Source: Streptomyces atratus (GTDB taxonomy: Bacteria > Actinomycetota > Actinomycetes > Streptomycetales > Streptomycetaceae). From it: a stretch of DNA of 51,313 nt. Below the pieces are notes generated by a model that worked only from the letters and a program-made list of their open reading frames with translations, did no database searches and was not told the origin of the DNA. Positions 17,253 through 24,823 of this stretch are shown here, in pieces. How positions within the stretch are numbered: the first letter of the stretch is position 1; every line of letters begins with the position of its first letter. The translations under genes were made by a program, and so were the position numbers. Location of the stretch: contig NZ_FPJO01000039.1 of the NCBI RefSeq assembly GCF_900119365.1, positions 1 to 51,313 on the forward strand, read 5' to 3'.

Positions 17253-17296
17253 GGTCCCGTCAACAACGTCCGTCCCGCAACAGCTAGTTCAGAGAA

Positions 17297-17518
17297 CACG
17301 TCAACACCCTGCTGCTCCAGCAGGTACTCGCCGAACCGGCATGGGCGAAGAAGCTGTCGGACGAGGATCGGAGGGGGATGACGGCATTGTTCTGGTCGAA
17401 CATCAACCCGTACGGCACCTTCCGTCTCGACATGGACAAGCGGCTTGACCTGGGGCTGCCGGTCAGCGGGCTGCCGCGTCCGCGCTTCGCCGAAGCCAGC
17501 GCCGCGACAGCGCGCTGA
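17297..17518 (+). pseudogene. Tn3-family transposase 3' region, second piece
   Basis: The frame HVNTLLLQQVLAEPAWAKKL, SDEDRRGMTALFWSNINPYG and TFRLDMDKRLDLGLP ends at TGA 17516-17518. This is the universal C-terminus of Tn3 transposases (LFW-x3-NPYG). It continues the piece at 12187-12348 exactly. No clear terminal inverted repeat follows. Confidence 0.87.
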
Positions 17519-17677
17519 CCGCTCGCATCCAATCGAGGTGTTTACTCAGCGAACCCAGTCGTCTCGCCTTCTGCCCTGATGAGCCTTTCCAACCTCAGGA
17601 CCGTCGACCGGACCCCTGCCGCCAGCCCTGCGCCAGCCCTGCGGCAGTCGGGGACGTTCTACGTCCTCGGGAACCCT

Positions 17678-18913
17678 TCAGGCGGCTGCTTCCTTCCACG
17701 CGACTCCTGGGTGTGTCTGCTGAGCGTGTTGGTGGCGTTGTGCCCAGCGGACGGCGAGTGGTACTGCCAGGCCCGTCAGGGTAAACAGCGCTCCTACGAC
17801 GTACCACCCGGGGCGGCCCCAGGCGATGCAGAGTGAGATGAGCAGGGTCGGCCCGAGGGCTTCAGCCAGTCCGGCGCCCAGGCCAAACACTCCGAGGTAC
17901 TGGCCGGTGGCATGCTGTGGGGCAAGGGCGAAGGACACTTCGAAGCCTGCGGCGGAGTGCCACAGCTCGCCGATCGTGTGGATCACCATCGCGGTCATGA
18001 GAAGCGTGGCAGCGGCCCACGCCGGTATCCCCGCAGACAGGGAGATCAGTGAGCAGGAGACGAGGAAGGCCACGCCCGCTCGGCGGTAAGCGGCTCCGCC
18101 GGCCGCTGGGGAATCGATGCTGCGGCTGGCTCGTATCTGCAACGCAATGACGATGACGGTGTTGATGAGCATGGTGCCCGAGATGAGCCAGCGCGGGGCG
18201 GTGGTGGCCGTGACCAGCCAGAGCGGGATGGCCACCGTGAGCACCTTGAACTGGACGGCCATGATGCCGTCGAGAGCGGTGAGCAGGAGGTAGGGGCGGT
18301 CCCGCAGGGCGATCCAGCGGGGGCCGCCGGCGGTGGGGACAGGTTTGACCGGCGGCAGGTAGATCAGGATCGCTGCGGAAGCTGCGAAGGCAACCGCGTT
18401 GCCGATGACCAGGAGTTGGTAGGCGGGGAGGGTGCCCACCTGGACGGCCCAGCCCGCCAGCAGGGCGCCGAGGGAGATGCCTACGTTGGTCACGGCGCGG
18501 AGATAGGCGCGGAATTCCTGCGGTCGGTCCCCTCCGTAGTGCCTGATGAGCGGACTCCGTGCGGCTAATCCGGCTGCTTTGGCGCCGGTGGCGGTGCCTA
18601 TCGCGATGACGAACGGCCAGAAGCTGTCTGCCAGTACAAAGCCGGCAGTGGCCAGCGCTTGGACGACGAGGGTGATCGCGTAGACGCCGCGTGCTCCGTG
18701 CCGGTCGGCGAGATGACCGACAGCGATGCCCACGGCCAGCGAGACGACACCGGCGATGCCGAGTCCGAGGCCCACCTGGGTTGCCGGAAGGTGGACTGCC
18801 TCGGTGAAGTACAGGACTCCAGCGGTCAGATAGAGGCCGCTGCCGACGGTGTAGACAAAGTTCGAGGCGGCGATGACGCGCTGTGGGCCGGAATCCGGCA
18901 TCAGTTTGGGCAT
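17678..18913 (-). CDS. MFS transporter
   Basis: 411 residues from ATG 18913, with GGAG 8 bases upstream. About 11-12 hydrophobic helices are visible, from FVYTVGSGLYLTAGVLYFTE to GALFTLTGLAVPLAV. The MFS motif A variant GHLADRHGARGVYAITLVVQ follows helix 2. The long central loop (LPPVKPVPTAGGPRWIALRD) separates the two six-helix halves. The C-terminal tail is short and His-rich (RWAQRHQHAQQTHPGVAW). Substrate is unknown; drug-efflux-like. It stands alone, with a conspicuous TTGCAATA-type dyad in its promoter, suggesting a dedicated repressor encoded elsewhere. Confidence 0.9.
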   Translation of the reverse strand: MPKLMPDSGPQRVIAASNFVYTVGSGLYLTAGVLYFTEAVHLPATQVGLGLGIAGVVSLAVGIAVGHLADRHGARGVYAITLVVQALATAGFVLADSFWPFVIAIGTATGAKAAGLAARSPLIRHYGGDRPQEFRAYLRAVTNVGISLGALLAGWAVQVGTLPAYQLLVIGNAVAFAASAAILIYLPPVKPVPTAGGPRWIALRDRPYLLLTALDGIMAVQFKVLTVAIPLWLVTATTAPRWLISGTMLINTVIVIALQIRASRSIDSPAAGGAAYRRAGVAFLVSCSLISLSAGIPAWAAATLLMTAMVIHTIGELWHSAAGFEVSFALAPQHATGQYLGVFGLGAGLAEALGPTLLISLCIAWGRPGWYVVGALFTLTGLAVPLAVRWAQRHQHAQQTHPGVAWKEAAA

Positions 18914-18963
18914 GACGGGGCTCCGCCTTCTGGTTCGGCAGTAAGGACTGACCCAGCTTTCTG

Positions 18964-18998
18964 CTTATTACTTGCAATAGCAAGACGGTTGCAATAAG
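18964..18998. promoter_or_regulatory. dyad-rich promoter/operator of the MFS gene
   Basis: CTTATTACTTGCAA (18964-18977) and TTGCAATAAG (18989-18998) form an interrupted dyad 51-85 bp upstream of the MFS start. It is strikingly AT-rich for this DNA. It is a likely binding site of a MarR/TetR-type repressor that also overlaps promoter elements. Confidence 0.45.
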
Positions 18999-19083
18999 TG
19001 GGGTTGCGGCTGCCCGGCATATCTGTGCGGAGGCGTTGAGGTGCAGGTGGGTGGCGCGCTTTCATCTGCCGCAGCAAATGCCG

Positions 19084-19316
19084 GTTCTACTGCGGCAGAC
19101 CCCTACCGTGATCTCCGCCTGGACAGCTGGACCCTGCACCGGCTACGGCACTCCACGCTCACCCACGATGCGGAGGGCGGCACCTCCACCCCGATGCCGC
19201 TGGCCCGCTCCCGGCACGCCTCCGTCCGCTCCCTGGAGCGGTACGCCCGCCCCGGCGTCGACGCGGTCGCCCGGCACGTCGCGGAACGCGACCCCGCCAC
19301 CCGACGCAAAGGTTGA
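19084..19316 (+). pseudogene. tyrosine integrase C-terminal remnant
   Basis: Frame DSWTLHRLRHSTLTHDAEGG, LARSRHASVRSLERYARPGV and DAVARHVAERDPATRR ends at 19316. It includes the HxLRH box, the H of SRHAS and the tyrosine of ERYARPG, so it is the last ~75 residues of a phage-type or Tn-type integrase. The 5' part is missing. Its stop is followed within 10 bp by a partial copy of the 52-bp inverted repeat, suggesting it belonged to a related transposon carrying a tyrosine recombinase. Confidence 0.8.
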
Positions 19317-19324
19317 GCCCCCGG

Positions 19325-19356
19325 AACCTACCGGTGAGTTACTTGCTCCCTGGTGT
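19325..19356 (-). repeat. third, partial copy of the Tn3-derivative inverted repeat
   Basis: CTACCGGTGAGTTACTTGCT and the following 12 bases match 9193-9224 with a few differences. The outer part of the repeat is not conserved. It may be the relic end of a second related element next to the integrase fragment. Confidence 0.6.
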
Positions 19357-19396
19357 CCGGGGCTGATACTGGTGGGCTCTCGTATTAAGACCGACC

Positions 19397-19690
19397 GACT
19401 GGTTACCTTGTGTGATCGCCAGCGGCGTACGGCTCCGCGTCCCGCCGCTCTCCTTGAGGAGGTGGCCGGTGTGCGCGACCAGTGCCAGCCTCATTGTCTG
19501 CGGTGGGCGTGCGCGCCGGCCTGCCCAGCCGGACCGGATGTGGTCGGTCAGCGTCTGACGATCCGGTCGAGGACGGTGGCGATGGCGGACTTGAACGCGT
19601 CGCGGTGGTAGAGGGGCTGTGCGGGCAGTTCGCTGGTGGGGCGCACGCCCCGGTCGGCGAGGATGTAGAGCAGGCGCAGGGTGCGCAGGC
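19397..19690 (-). repeat. duplicated DUF2785 3' segment, copy 2
   Basis: Blocks 19397-19465 and 19545-19690 match 11030-11100 and 11300-11445. Here the coding block is the natural 3' end of the intact DUF2785 gene, so this is the likely parental copy. Confidence 0.75.
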
Positions 19691-20339
19691 AGTTGCTGAT
19701 GTGGGCGGGCACCGGGAGGCTGATGCGGTCGGCCCCGAAGCGGTCGGCGATCGGGTCCAGCCAGCCGACGGTGTCGCGTTCGCTCAGGTCGGTGCGGGTG
19801 AGGACCCGGGCGATCGCCCGGGCCAGGCGGTCGTCCTCCAGCTGGTCGTAGACGTGGTCGGTGGGCGCCGTCAGCCGCGCGGCGGCGAGGTCCAGCATCC
19901 GCACCGGCGCCACCTCGGGGTGGCAGCCGAAGCCGGCGAGCAGGTCCGCACCGTGGGCCACCGCGTGCAGCCAGCCGAGCGTCTCGTCGTGCCCGCGTAG
20001 ATCCCGCTCGGCCGGGTACCAGCGCTCGAACGCGTCCACCCAGCTGGCCTTGAAGTCCCCCGCGGTCACCAGCATGTCGAGCACGAGTGGGGCGAAGGTG
20101 CGGGCCTCGACACGTGGGTCGGTGAACCGGTCGGCCATCTCGTCGCCCAGCTCCAGCCGCCGGGACCTCCCGATCACGCCTCGGGCGATCCAGGTCGCGA
20201 GGACGGTGTGGGGCGCGCCGTCCCGGACCAGTGGATCGGGATCCGCCAGCGCGCGGGACAGCTCGCGGACGAGGTCGTCCATGGGCCGGTCGGCAGGCAC
20301 GGCACAGTCGGCGGCCTCTACGCTCTTCCAGTCGATCAT
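19548..20339 (-). CDS. DUF2785 family protein
   Basis: 263 residues from ATG 20339 (MIDWKSVEAADCAVPADRPM). Sequence blocks DPDPLVRDGAPHTVLATWIA, FERWYPAERDLRGHDETLGW, LHAVAHGADLLAGFG and LRTLRLLYILADRGVRP are those of DUF2785. This is an all-helical repeat-like protein (HEAT/ARM-like arrangement) of unknown role, soluble and without catalytic residues I can name. Length is normal. A longer start at 20372 (MRQWQGPILPV) is possible but has no better ribosome site. Its 3' end and downstream DNA are duplicated at 11.0-11.4 kb. Confidence 0.88.
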   Translation of the reverse strand: MIDWKSVEAADCAVPADRPMDDLVRELSRALADPDPLVRDGAPHTVLATWIARGVIGRSRRLELGDEMADRFTDPRVEARTFAPLVLDMLVTAGDFKASWVDAFERWYPAERDLRGHDETLGWLHAVAHGADLLAGFGCHPEVAPVRMLDLAAARLTAPTDHVYDQLEDDRLARAIARVLTRTDLSERDTVGWLDPIADRFGADRISLPVPAHISNCLRTLRLLYILADRGVRPTSELPAQPLYHRDAFKSAIATVLDRIVRR

Positions 20340-20764
20340 GACGGGCAGAATAGGTCCTTGCCATTGCCGCACACCTGCGAATTATGTCCAGGCACCCACC
20401 TCAATCCGTCAACTCCCCGACCGGAACCGAAAGTTCTGGCGTCTGTATCACGCTGCCCGCCGAAGCCGGACAGCGTGACGCGCAGCGGCTCGGTTTAGCG
20501 CGCCATCGCCGCTGGTCGGTGACCAGCCGAAGCCAGACCGCTGGTCACGCGGCGGTCGGAACATCGGAACGAAAACTGGCGCTAAGGATCTGTCGGCCCT
20601 GGTGGGCGACGGTGCGTCGACTCCGGGACGGGTCTGAAGTCGTCCCACAGGCAACACCCCAATATCTGCGGTAGCTTGATCCGTGACCTGCGGTGACGTT
20701 CTCCGGGCCGCCGTACGTGAAGCGGCCCTGATATCTGCGGCAAGGGGGAAGTGGTGCCGACGTT
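20340..20764. other. non-coding region with a Tn3-type terminal repeat relic
   Basis: No gene supported. Apart from the Tn3-like terminal sequence at 20549-20587, two copies of an ATATCTGCGG motif lie at ~20662 and ~20731. They flank about 60 bp and could be relics of a short insertion or direct-repeat operators. Confidence 0.45.
20549..20587 (+). repeat. Tn3-like terminal inverted repeat relic
   Basis: The 3' half CGGAACGAAAACTGGCGCTA followed by AGG closely matches the inner half of the classical 38-bp Tn3 end (GGAACGAAAACTCACGTTAAG from memory). The outer GGGG start is degraded to GGCGG. The orientation implies an element that extended to the right. No partner copy was found in the window. 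Confidence 0.45.
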
Positions 20765-21234
20765 GTGCAGCTGCCGACCGGGAAGGCGTTGACCGTTCGT
20801 GCGGCAGCCGACCGGCGGTCCTGGGCATCGCTGGCCCCGGCAGAACGCCGTCGACTGGTCGGCCCGGAGGGCGGTTCGTGCCTGCTGGCGGTGAAGAACG
20901 GCGGCGGCCCGTTCACCCGCACGGCCTTCTATGGCACCCGTCCCTACTCCCAGCTCCGTGCCGAGTTCGAGCGTCGCCGCCAGGCCCTGCAGCAGACCGG
21001 AGACATCCCCGACCCCCGTGAAGCTCAGATCGTCCGACTCAAGGCAGGCTCAGGGAACGGCTGACCCGATCCGAGCAGACGATCAACGAGCTTATGGACT
21101 TCCGTGCCCAGGCCCTGGCGCGGCTCGCCGCCCAGCATGAAGAGATCGTCCGACTCCGTGAAGCCGCCCTCGGCACAAGCCGCGTGAGCCGCCTTCCCGC
21201 ACCGCGAACCACAGTGATCGGAACGTGCAGCTGA
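20765..21234 (+). pseudogene. TnpC/DUF6262-like transposition accessory protein, frameshifted
   Basis: The GTG 20765 frame gives MQLPTGKALTVRAAADRRSW, LLAVKNGGGPFTRTAFYGTR and PYSQLRAEFERRRQALQQTG. Around 21048 a one-base lesion shifts it to ERLTRSEQTINELMDFRAQA, LARLAAQHEEIVRLREAALG and SRLPAP, stop 21232-21234. A basic N-terminus followed by a long coiled coil is the pattern of the small third protein of Tn554-like elements (TnpC/DUF6262). It lies 3.5 kb from the two-recombinase element that lacks this gene, so it may come from a second, otherwise lost copy. Confidence 0.5.
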
Positions 21235-21373
21235 CACACCGGGATGCACTGGGCACTGTCGGACGCGGGGCGATCGAAAAGGGCTTGCGGACGGGGTGGC
21301 GCTTGGCTAGACCTTACGGCGGAACCCCCACCACGAGAGTGAGGGCCACGACAGCGAGAGGAGGGATAAGCCC

Positions 21374-21427
21374 ATGATCCCCATGATCACCGCGCTTGTG
21401 TCCTCCCGGGGTGCGGACCACATCTGA
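21374..21427 (+). CDS. possible 17-residue leader peptide before the GNAT gene
   Basis: ATG 21374 is preceded by AGGAGGGATAAGCCC, an almost ideal ribosome site with good spacing. The frame MIPMITALVSSRGADHI ends at TGA 21425-21427, 36 bases before the GNAT start. Such short, well-initiated ORFs can control a downstream resistance-type gene by attenuation. It could equally be a chance ORF. Confidence 0.3.
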   Translation: MIPMITALVSSRGADHI

Positions 21428-21463
21428 CCTCGGAGCGGACGGGCGCCTTCACCGGAGCGTGCC

Positions 21464-22414
21464 TTGACCGTGAAACAGAACGACCTGACCATGCGTCCGA
21501 TCACCGGACGTGAAGAACTAGACCTCTTCTCCCAACTGCCTTACACCCTCAACGAGGAATTGGCGGACGACCTTGCCGCCGGCCGCCGACGTCCGGAATG
21601 GATGTGGGTCGCCCTGCGCGGCGAGCGCCTACTGGCCAGGGTCGCATGGTGGGGTCGGGCCGGAGACGACACACCATTCCTTTTGGATATTTTCGACATC
21701 GACGACAGCAGCGCGGATCGCGATCGCGTGGACATCGGCGTGCGGCTGCTGCGGGCTGCCACGGCCGCAGTGGTCCCAGCCGACGCCCGTCCACCCGAGT
21801 ACAACCGAGCCGTCCCACCCGATTGGCGCGAGGGCGGAGTGACCGGGCGCATCGTCGAGGACCGCATGCTCGCCCTGGAACGGACCGGCGCCCGCCAGTT
21901 CGTCGAACGGCTGCTTCTGGAGTGGCGTCCCGAGACGCCACTCCCCGAGCCGAAGGGGCGCCTGGCGTTCCGGCCGGTCCGCGACACCGAGGAAATCCTC
22001 TCCCTGATGACTCGGATCCTGGACGGAACGCTGGACGCGCACAGCAGGGACGACCTGACCCGGATGTCCCCCCGCGAAGCGGCGGCCAGACACTATGAGG
22101 AGGAGCTCGCGCACTTCCGGAGCCCGCAGGACTGGTGGCGGATCGCGACACTGCCGGACGGCGAGCCGGTGGGGTTCGTCACCCCAGCCCGCAACGACTA
22201 CAACCCCGTCATCGGCTACCTCGCCGTACTCCCCGAACATCGGGGCAACGGCTACATCGACGAGATCCTTGCCGAAGGCACCCGGATCCTCAGCGCGCAG
22301 GATGTCCCCCGCATCCGAGCTGCCACGGATCTCGGCAACACCCCCATGGCGAACGCCTTCCAGCGCATCGGATACGTCAACTTCGCACGCCGGATCTGCA
22401 TGATCTGGAGCTGA
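21464..22414 (+). CDS. GNAT-family N-acetyltransferase with two GNAT-like halves
   Basis: 316 residues from TTG 21464 (MTVKQNDLTMRPITGREELD). A GTG two codons later or ATG 21491 are possible starts. The N-terminal half (WMWVALRGERLLARVAWWGR) is a degenerate GNAT fold. The C-terminal half has the acetyl-CoA loop VIGYLAVLPEHRGNGYIDEI and the end TDLGNTPMANAFQRIGYVNF. Tandem-GNAT proteins in Streptomyces include aminoglycoside-, mycothiol- and toxin-modifying enzymes. The substrate is unknown. It is cytoplasmic, with no operon partner. Confidence 0.85.
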   Translation: MTVKQNDLTMRPITGREELDLFSQLPYTLNEELADDLAAGRRRPEWMWVALRGERLLARVAWWGRAGDDTPFLLDIFDIDDSSADRDRVDIGVRLLRAATAAVVPADARPPEYNRAVPPDWREGGVTGRIVEDRMLALERTGARQFVERLLLEWRPETPLPEPKGRLAFRPVRDTEEILSLMTRILDGTLDAHSRDDLTRMSPREAAARHYEEELAHFRSPQDWWRIATLPDGEPVGFVTPARNDYNPVIGYLAVLPEHRGNGYIDEILAEGTRILSAQDVPRIRAATDLGNTPMANAFQRIGYVNFARRICMIWS

Positions 22415-22596
22415 CCGAGGGCGCGGGGCTCCCGCAACGGCGTCCCGCGCACTCGCCCGCGATCGACAGAGTGAACTGCATCACACCAGCAAGGCTGGAA
22501 TGCAACACGCACTGCCCCCATCGTCGCGAACGCGGCGTCAAATCTCGGCTGCCCAATCACGACACGACTCCGACTGCACACGGCCTCTGCGGACAC

Positions 22597-22765
22597 AAGG
22601 CACACCTCTCTGACCCACCTCGGCGAGCAGGGCTCGTCGCTCCTGATGCTCATGGCGAAGTCCCGGCACAAGAAGCCGGAGAACGTCCGCCACTACTTCA
22701 AGCCGTCCCCAGAGGCGATCGCCGAGCTCACGAGCCTGCTCGCTCCCGGCGATAGCAGCCGATGA
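22597..22765 (+). pseudogene. site-specific integrase C-terminal remnant
   Basis: Frame TSLTHLGEQGSSLLMLMAKS, RHKKPENVRHYFKPSPEAIA and ELTSLLAPG, with TGA at 22763-22765. It includes the final H and tyrosine (RHYF) of a tyrosine recombinase. The catalytic core upstream is missing. The stop overlaps the ATG of the next fragment (ATGA), the arrangement of an original operon. Confidence 0.8.
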
Positions 22766-22993
22766 GCGCTCTCGACGAGCTGCTGGCCAAGCAGCTGATC
22801 GCCGCCGCCAGCGCGGAGACCGCCCCCCATCACCGCCCGCATCTGGGGCGGGATACCCACCGAGGACTTGGCCGCCGGCCGCGTCCTCGCCCGGGTCACC
22901 GAGCGCGCCGACGCGGAGCTTGCGGCGCTGACCGCCCGACCATCTGATCGAGCCGATCGAGGACCGGCCGGGACACCGGCGGGCGGCGGGTGA
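22762..22993 (+). pseudogene. small frameshifted ORF after the integrase, possibly a regulator C-terminus
   Basis: ATG 22762 gives MSALDELLAKQLIAAASAET. A C6 tract at ~22826 then shifts the frame, which continues ITARIWGGIPTEDLAAGRVL and ARVTERADAELAAL before a stop at 22991-22993. The latter part resembles the end of MarR-family regulators (DLAA-x-RVL-x-VTERADAE). The assignment is weak. Confidence 0.4.
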
Positions 22994-23127
22994 GGTAGCC
23001 GAGCGAGAACGCGGACGGCCCGCTTCCCGTCCCTCCTCGCGGGGCCGGTCCCTTGACATCGCGGCACCTGTTGTGTCTGGTCAGGGCGGCCAAAGGGCCT
23101 TTCTGGCCCTCGGTCATAGTGGGCGCC

Positions 23128-23229
23128 ATGGACTATGACGTAGTGGTGGCCGGAGGCGGCCCGGTCGGACTGATGCTGGCCTGCGAGCTCCGGCTCGGAG
23201 GCGCACGGGTGGCCGTCCTGGACGTGTGA
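23128..23229 (+). pseudogene. FAD-dependent monooxygenase N-terminal fragment
   Basis: ATG 23128 gives MDYDVVVAGGGPVGLMLACE then LRLGGARVAVLDV-stop, 33 residues. This is the dinucleotide-binding GxGxxG start of PHBH-type aromatic-ring or rifampicin-type monooxygenases, cut off after the first beta-alpha-beta unit. The rest (~470 residues) is gone. Confidence 0.82.
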
Positions 23230-23417
23230 GCCGTCAGTCCTTCCGAGCGGAAGGCACCGGCCCAAACCCCGGCCAGCACAGGGCAATGTGCGCGGCGACT
23301 GGCCGGTGGCCTCGGACGCTTTCCGCAGCACGCGCCGCAACCCTTCGCGCCGTTCGTCCCACCCGGCCTCGGAATCATCGGCAGAGCGGCATGTTGGCAC
23401 CGGGCCTCCGGCTCAGA

Positions 23418-23697
23418 TCACTGGGTGGAGATCTTGTGGACGGTGGTGTCGCCGGGGTCCAGCCGTCGCCCGTCCGCAGACAGCACTTCCAGTGCGCGGA
23501 GGCGATGTCCCTGTCGGCGGTCGACCAACTGTGAGTGCGGTTCGCCGGGGGCGAAGAAGTTCTGCTCGCCCCACTGCCGCAGTGCCACGATGACGGGGAA
23601 GAGCGCCTTGCCCTTCGGAGTCAGTACGTACTCGCGGTAGGCGCTGCCGTCCGAGGCGGGAACGGATTCGAGGACACCGCCGGCGACTTGGGTGATC
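23418..23697 (-). pseudogene. HxlR-family regulator, C-terminal half
   Basis: The minus frame carries GVLESVPASDGSAYREYVLT, PKGKALFPVIVALRQWGEQN and FFAPGEPHSQLVDRRQGHRL before the stop at 23418. This is the wing plus the long C-terminal extension of HxlR proteins. The HTH is missing. The junction at ~23697 runs straight into a truncated MFS gene on the other strand, marking a deletion between a formerly divergent pair or unrelated loci. Confidence 0.75.
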
Positions 23698-23699
23698 CT

Positions 23700-23982
23700 T
23701 CTCGACCTCGCCGTGCAGGCGGTCCATGTCACCAACCAGACCCTCATCTACGCGCTGCACCCGGACGCGGGCAGCCGACTGATCGGCGGATACATGGTCT
23801 TCTACTCGATCGGCAGCGCCACCGGCGCCATCACCGCAACCTCCCTTTACACGGTGGCCGGCTAGGGCGCCGTATGCGCACTGGGTGCCGCGTTCAGCTG
23901 CCTCGGGCTCGTGCTGTGGGCGTTCACTCGGCACAGCACCCCGGATTCGGCTGCCAAGGTGACCTCTCGCAGCGAAGCCTGA
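23700..23982 (+). pseudogene. MFS transporter C-terminal fragment with an internal stop
   Basis: Frame LDLAVQAVHVTNQTLIYALH, SRLIGGYMVFYSIGSATGAI, TATSLYTVAG-TAG-GAVCA and FSCLGLVLWAFTRH, ending 23980-23982. It is the last three membrane helices of an MFS permease. The TAG replaces a Trp codon by one base. It is non-functional. Confidence 0.78.
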
Positions 23983-24398
23983 GCGTTCTCGCCGAACGTT
24001 GAGTGACGGGCGCGCCGCAGGTCAGAGGAGTGTGCGGCCCCTTCAGGGAGTGGCGACACAGTCGGCGTAAGACCGACCGGCAATAGGGGGGCGGCGTCGC
24101 GGGGCTGGGCACGCACATCTGCCGCGTTGTCGTCAATCAACAACTTCCCCAAGCTCTCGGCTTCGCTCGAGCAGGGGAGACCCCATTGCGTTGCCTCAAT
24201 CCTCCGCCTTGCAGCTGCACGCACCCAGCCCCGCTCCTTCACCCACCCCCCAATTGCCGGTCGGTCTAAGTTGCTGGAGCCGTAACGGTTGCCTCGTCAC
24301 GGCATGAGGTGGTTTGAAGCCTCCCCCCGCAGGGCGGCTTCGAAGGGCCACAAAACCTTCATCTTCCGCACAGCACCACTCAGAAGCTGTTCCTACTG
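23983..24398. other. non-coding region containing a MITE-like structure
   Basis: No gene supported. It is filled largely by the inverted-repeat unit at 24070-24267 described separately. Confidence 0.5.
24070..24267. repeat. MITE-like inverted-repeat unit with internal stem-loop
   Basis: Left arm 24070-24093 (AGACCGACCGGCAATAGGGG...) and right arm 24244-24267 (...TTGCCGGTCGGTCT) are inverted copies of ~24 bp with two mismatches. Inside, 24145-24178 forms a hairpin around GCTCTCGGCTTCGCTCGAGC. That sequence is, from memory, a widely dispersed intergenic repeat of Streptomyces genomes. There is no ORF inside. It fits a small non-autonomous or REP-type element. Confidence 0.6.
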
Positions 24399-24730
24399 TC
24401 AACTCCCCTTCGTGTTCAGGACACAATCCCGAGCGAAATAGGCGGCTGCCCGGCGCAGGATCTCGCGCTCAGCTGCCACTCCTGCTCGGGCTTGAGCAGC
24501 CGGGCGTTCTCCACCCGCAGCCGAGCCAGCACCTCGGCCGCGCTCACGCTGCCGTCGCGGCCCTCGGGCGCGGCCTGAATCCTGTCCTTGCGCACCCACG
24601 TCCGCAGCGATTCCGCGGTGATGCCGAGATCTGCGGCCACCGCCCCGTACGTCCGCTTCCCGGCCGCGGCGCGGGAGAGCGCGACGGCATCCTTCCTGAA
24701 CTCCTCCGGACACGGAGACTTGCGTCCCAC
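24399..24730 (-). pseudogene. IS3-family transposase OrfA remnant
   Basis: GTG 24730 begins VGRKSPCPEEFRKDAVALSR, continuing YGAVAADLGITAESLRTWVR (HTH) and AAEVLARLRVENARLLKPEQ (leucine zipper). Near 24470 the frame breaks, and the true end (EREILRRAAAYFARD) is in the adjacent frame. OrfB is absent. The IS end is recognisable as the TGGACACCCTGA complement near 24770. Confidence 0.8.
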
Positions 24731-24823
24731 CTGGACATCCCTCCCTGGACCGTCAAGATCCATTGTCAGGGTGTCCACTCCACAAGACCATCCTCAGGAG
24801 TGGAACGCTCCCGGCCCGTGGAC

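Larger units (their letters stand above)
12349..17296 (+). mobile_element. Tn554-like tyrosine-recombinase element inserted in a Tn3 tnpA
   Basis: The two tnpA pieces at 12187-12348 and 17297-17518 join in frame (SALV + HVNTLL) if this 4.95-kb block is removed, so the block is an insertion. It holds two consecutive tyrosine recombinases (TnpA/TnpB-like pair of Tn554-type elements), a DUF6194 gene and a MerR-type regulator. The third component (TnpC/DUF6262-like) is absent here, although a relic of one sits at 20.8 kb. Short inverted similarity at the ends (CTGAACTA near 12359; reverse complement TAGTTCAG near 17286) is visible. The C-terminal deletion in the second recombinase suggests it is no longer mobile. 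Confidence 0.72.
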
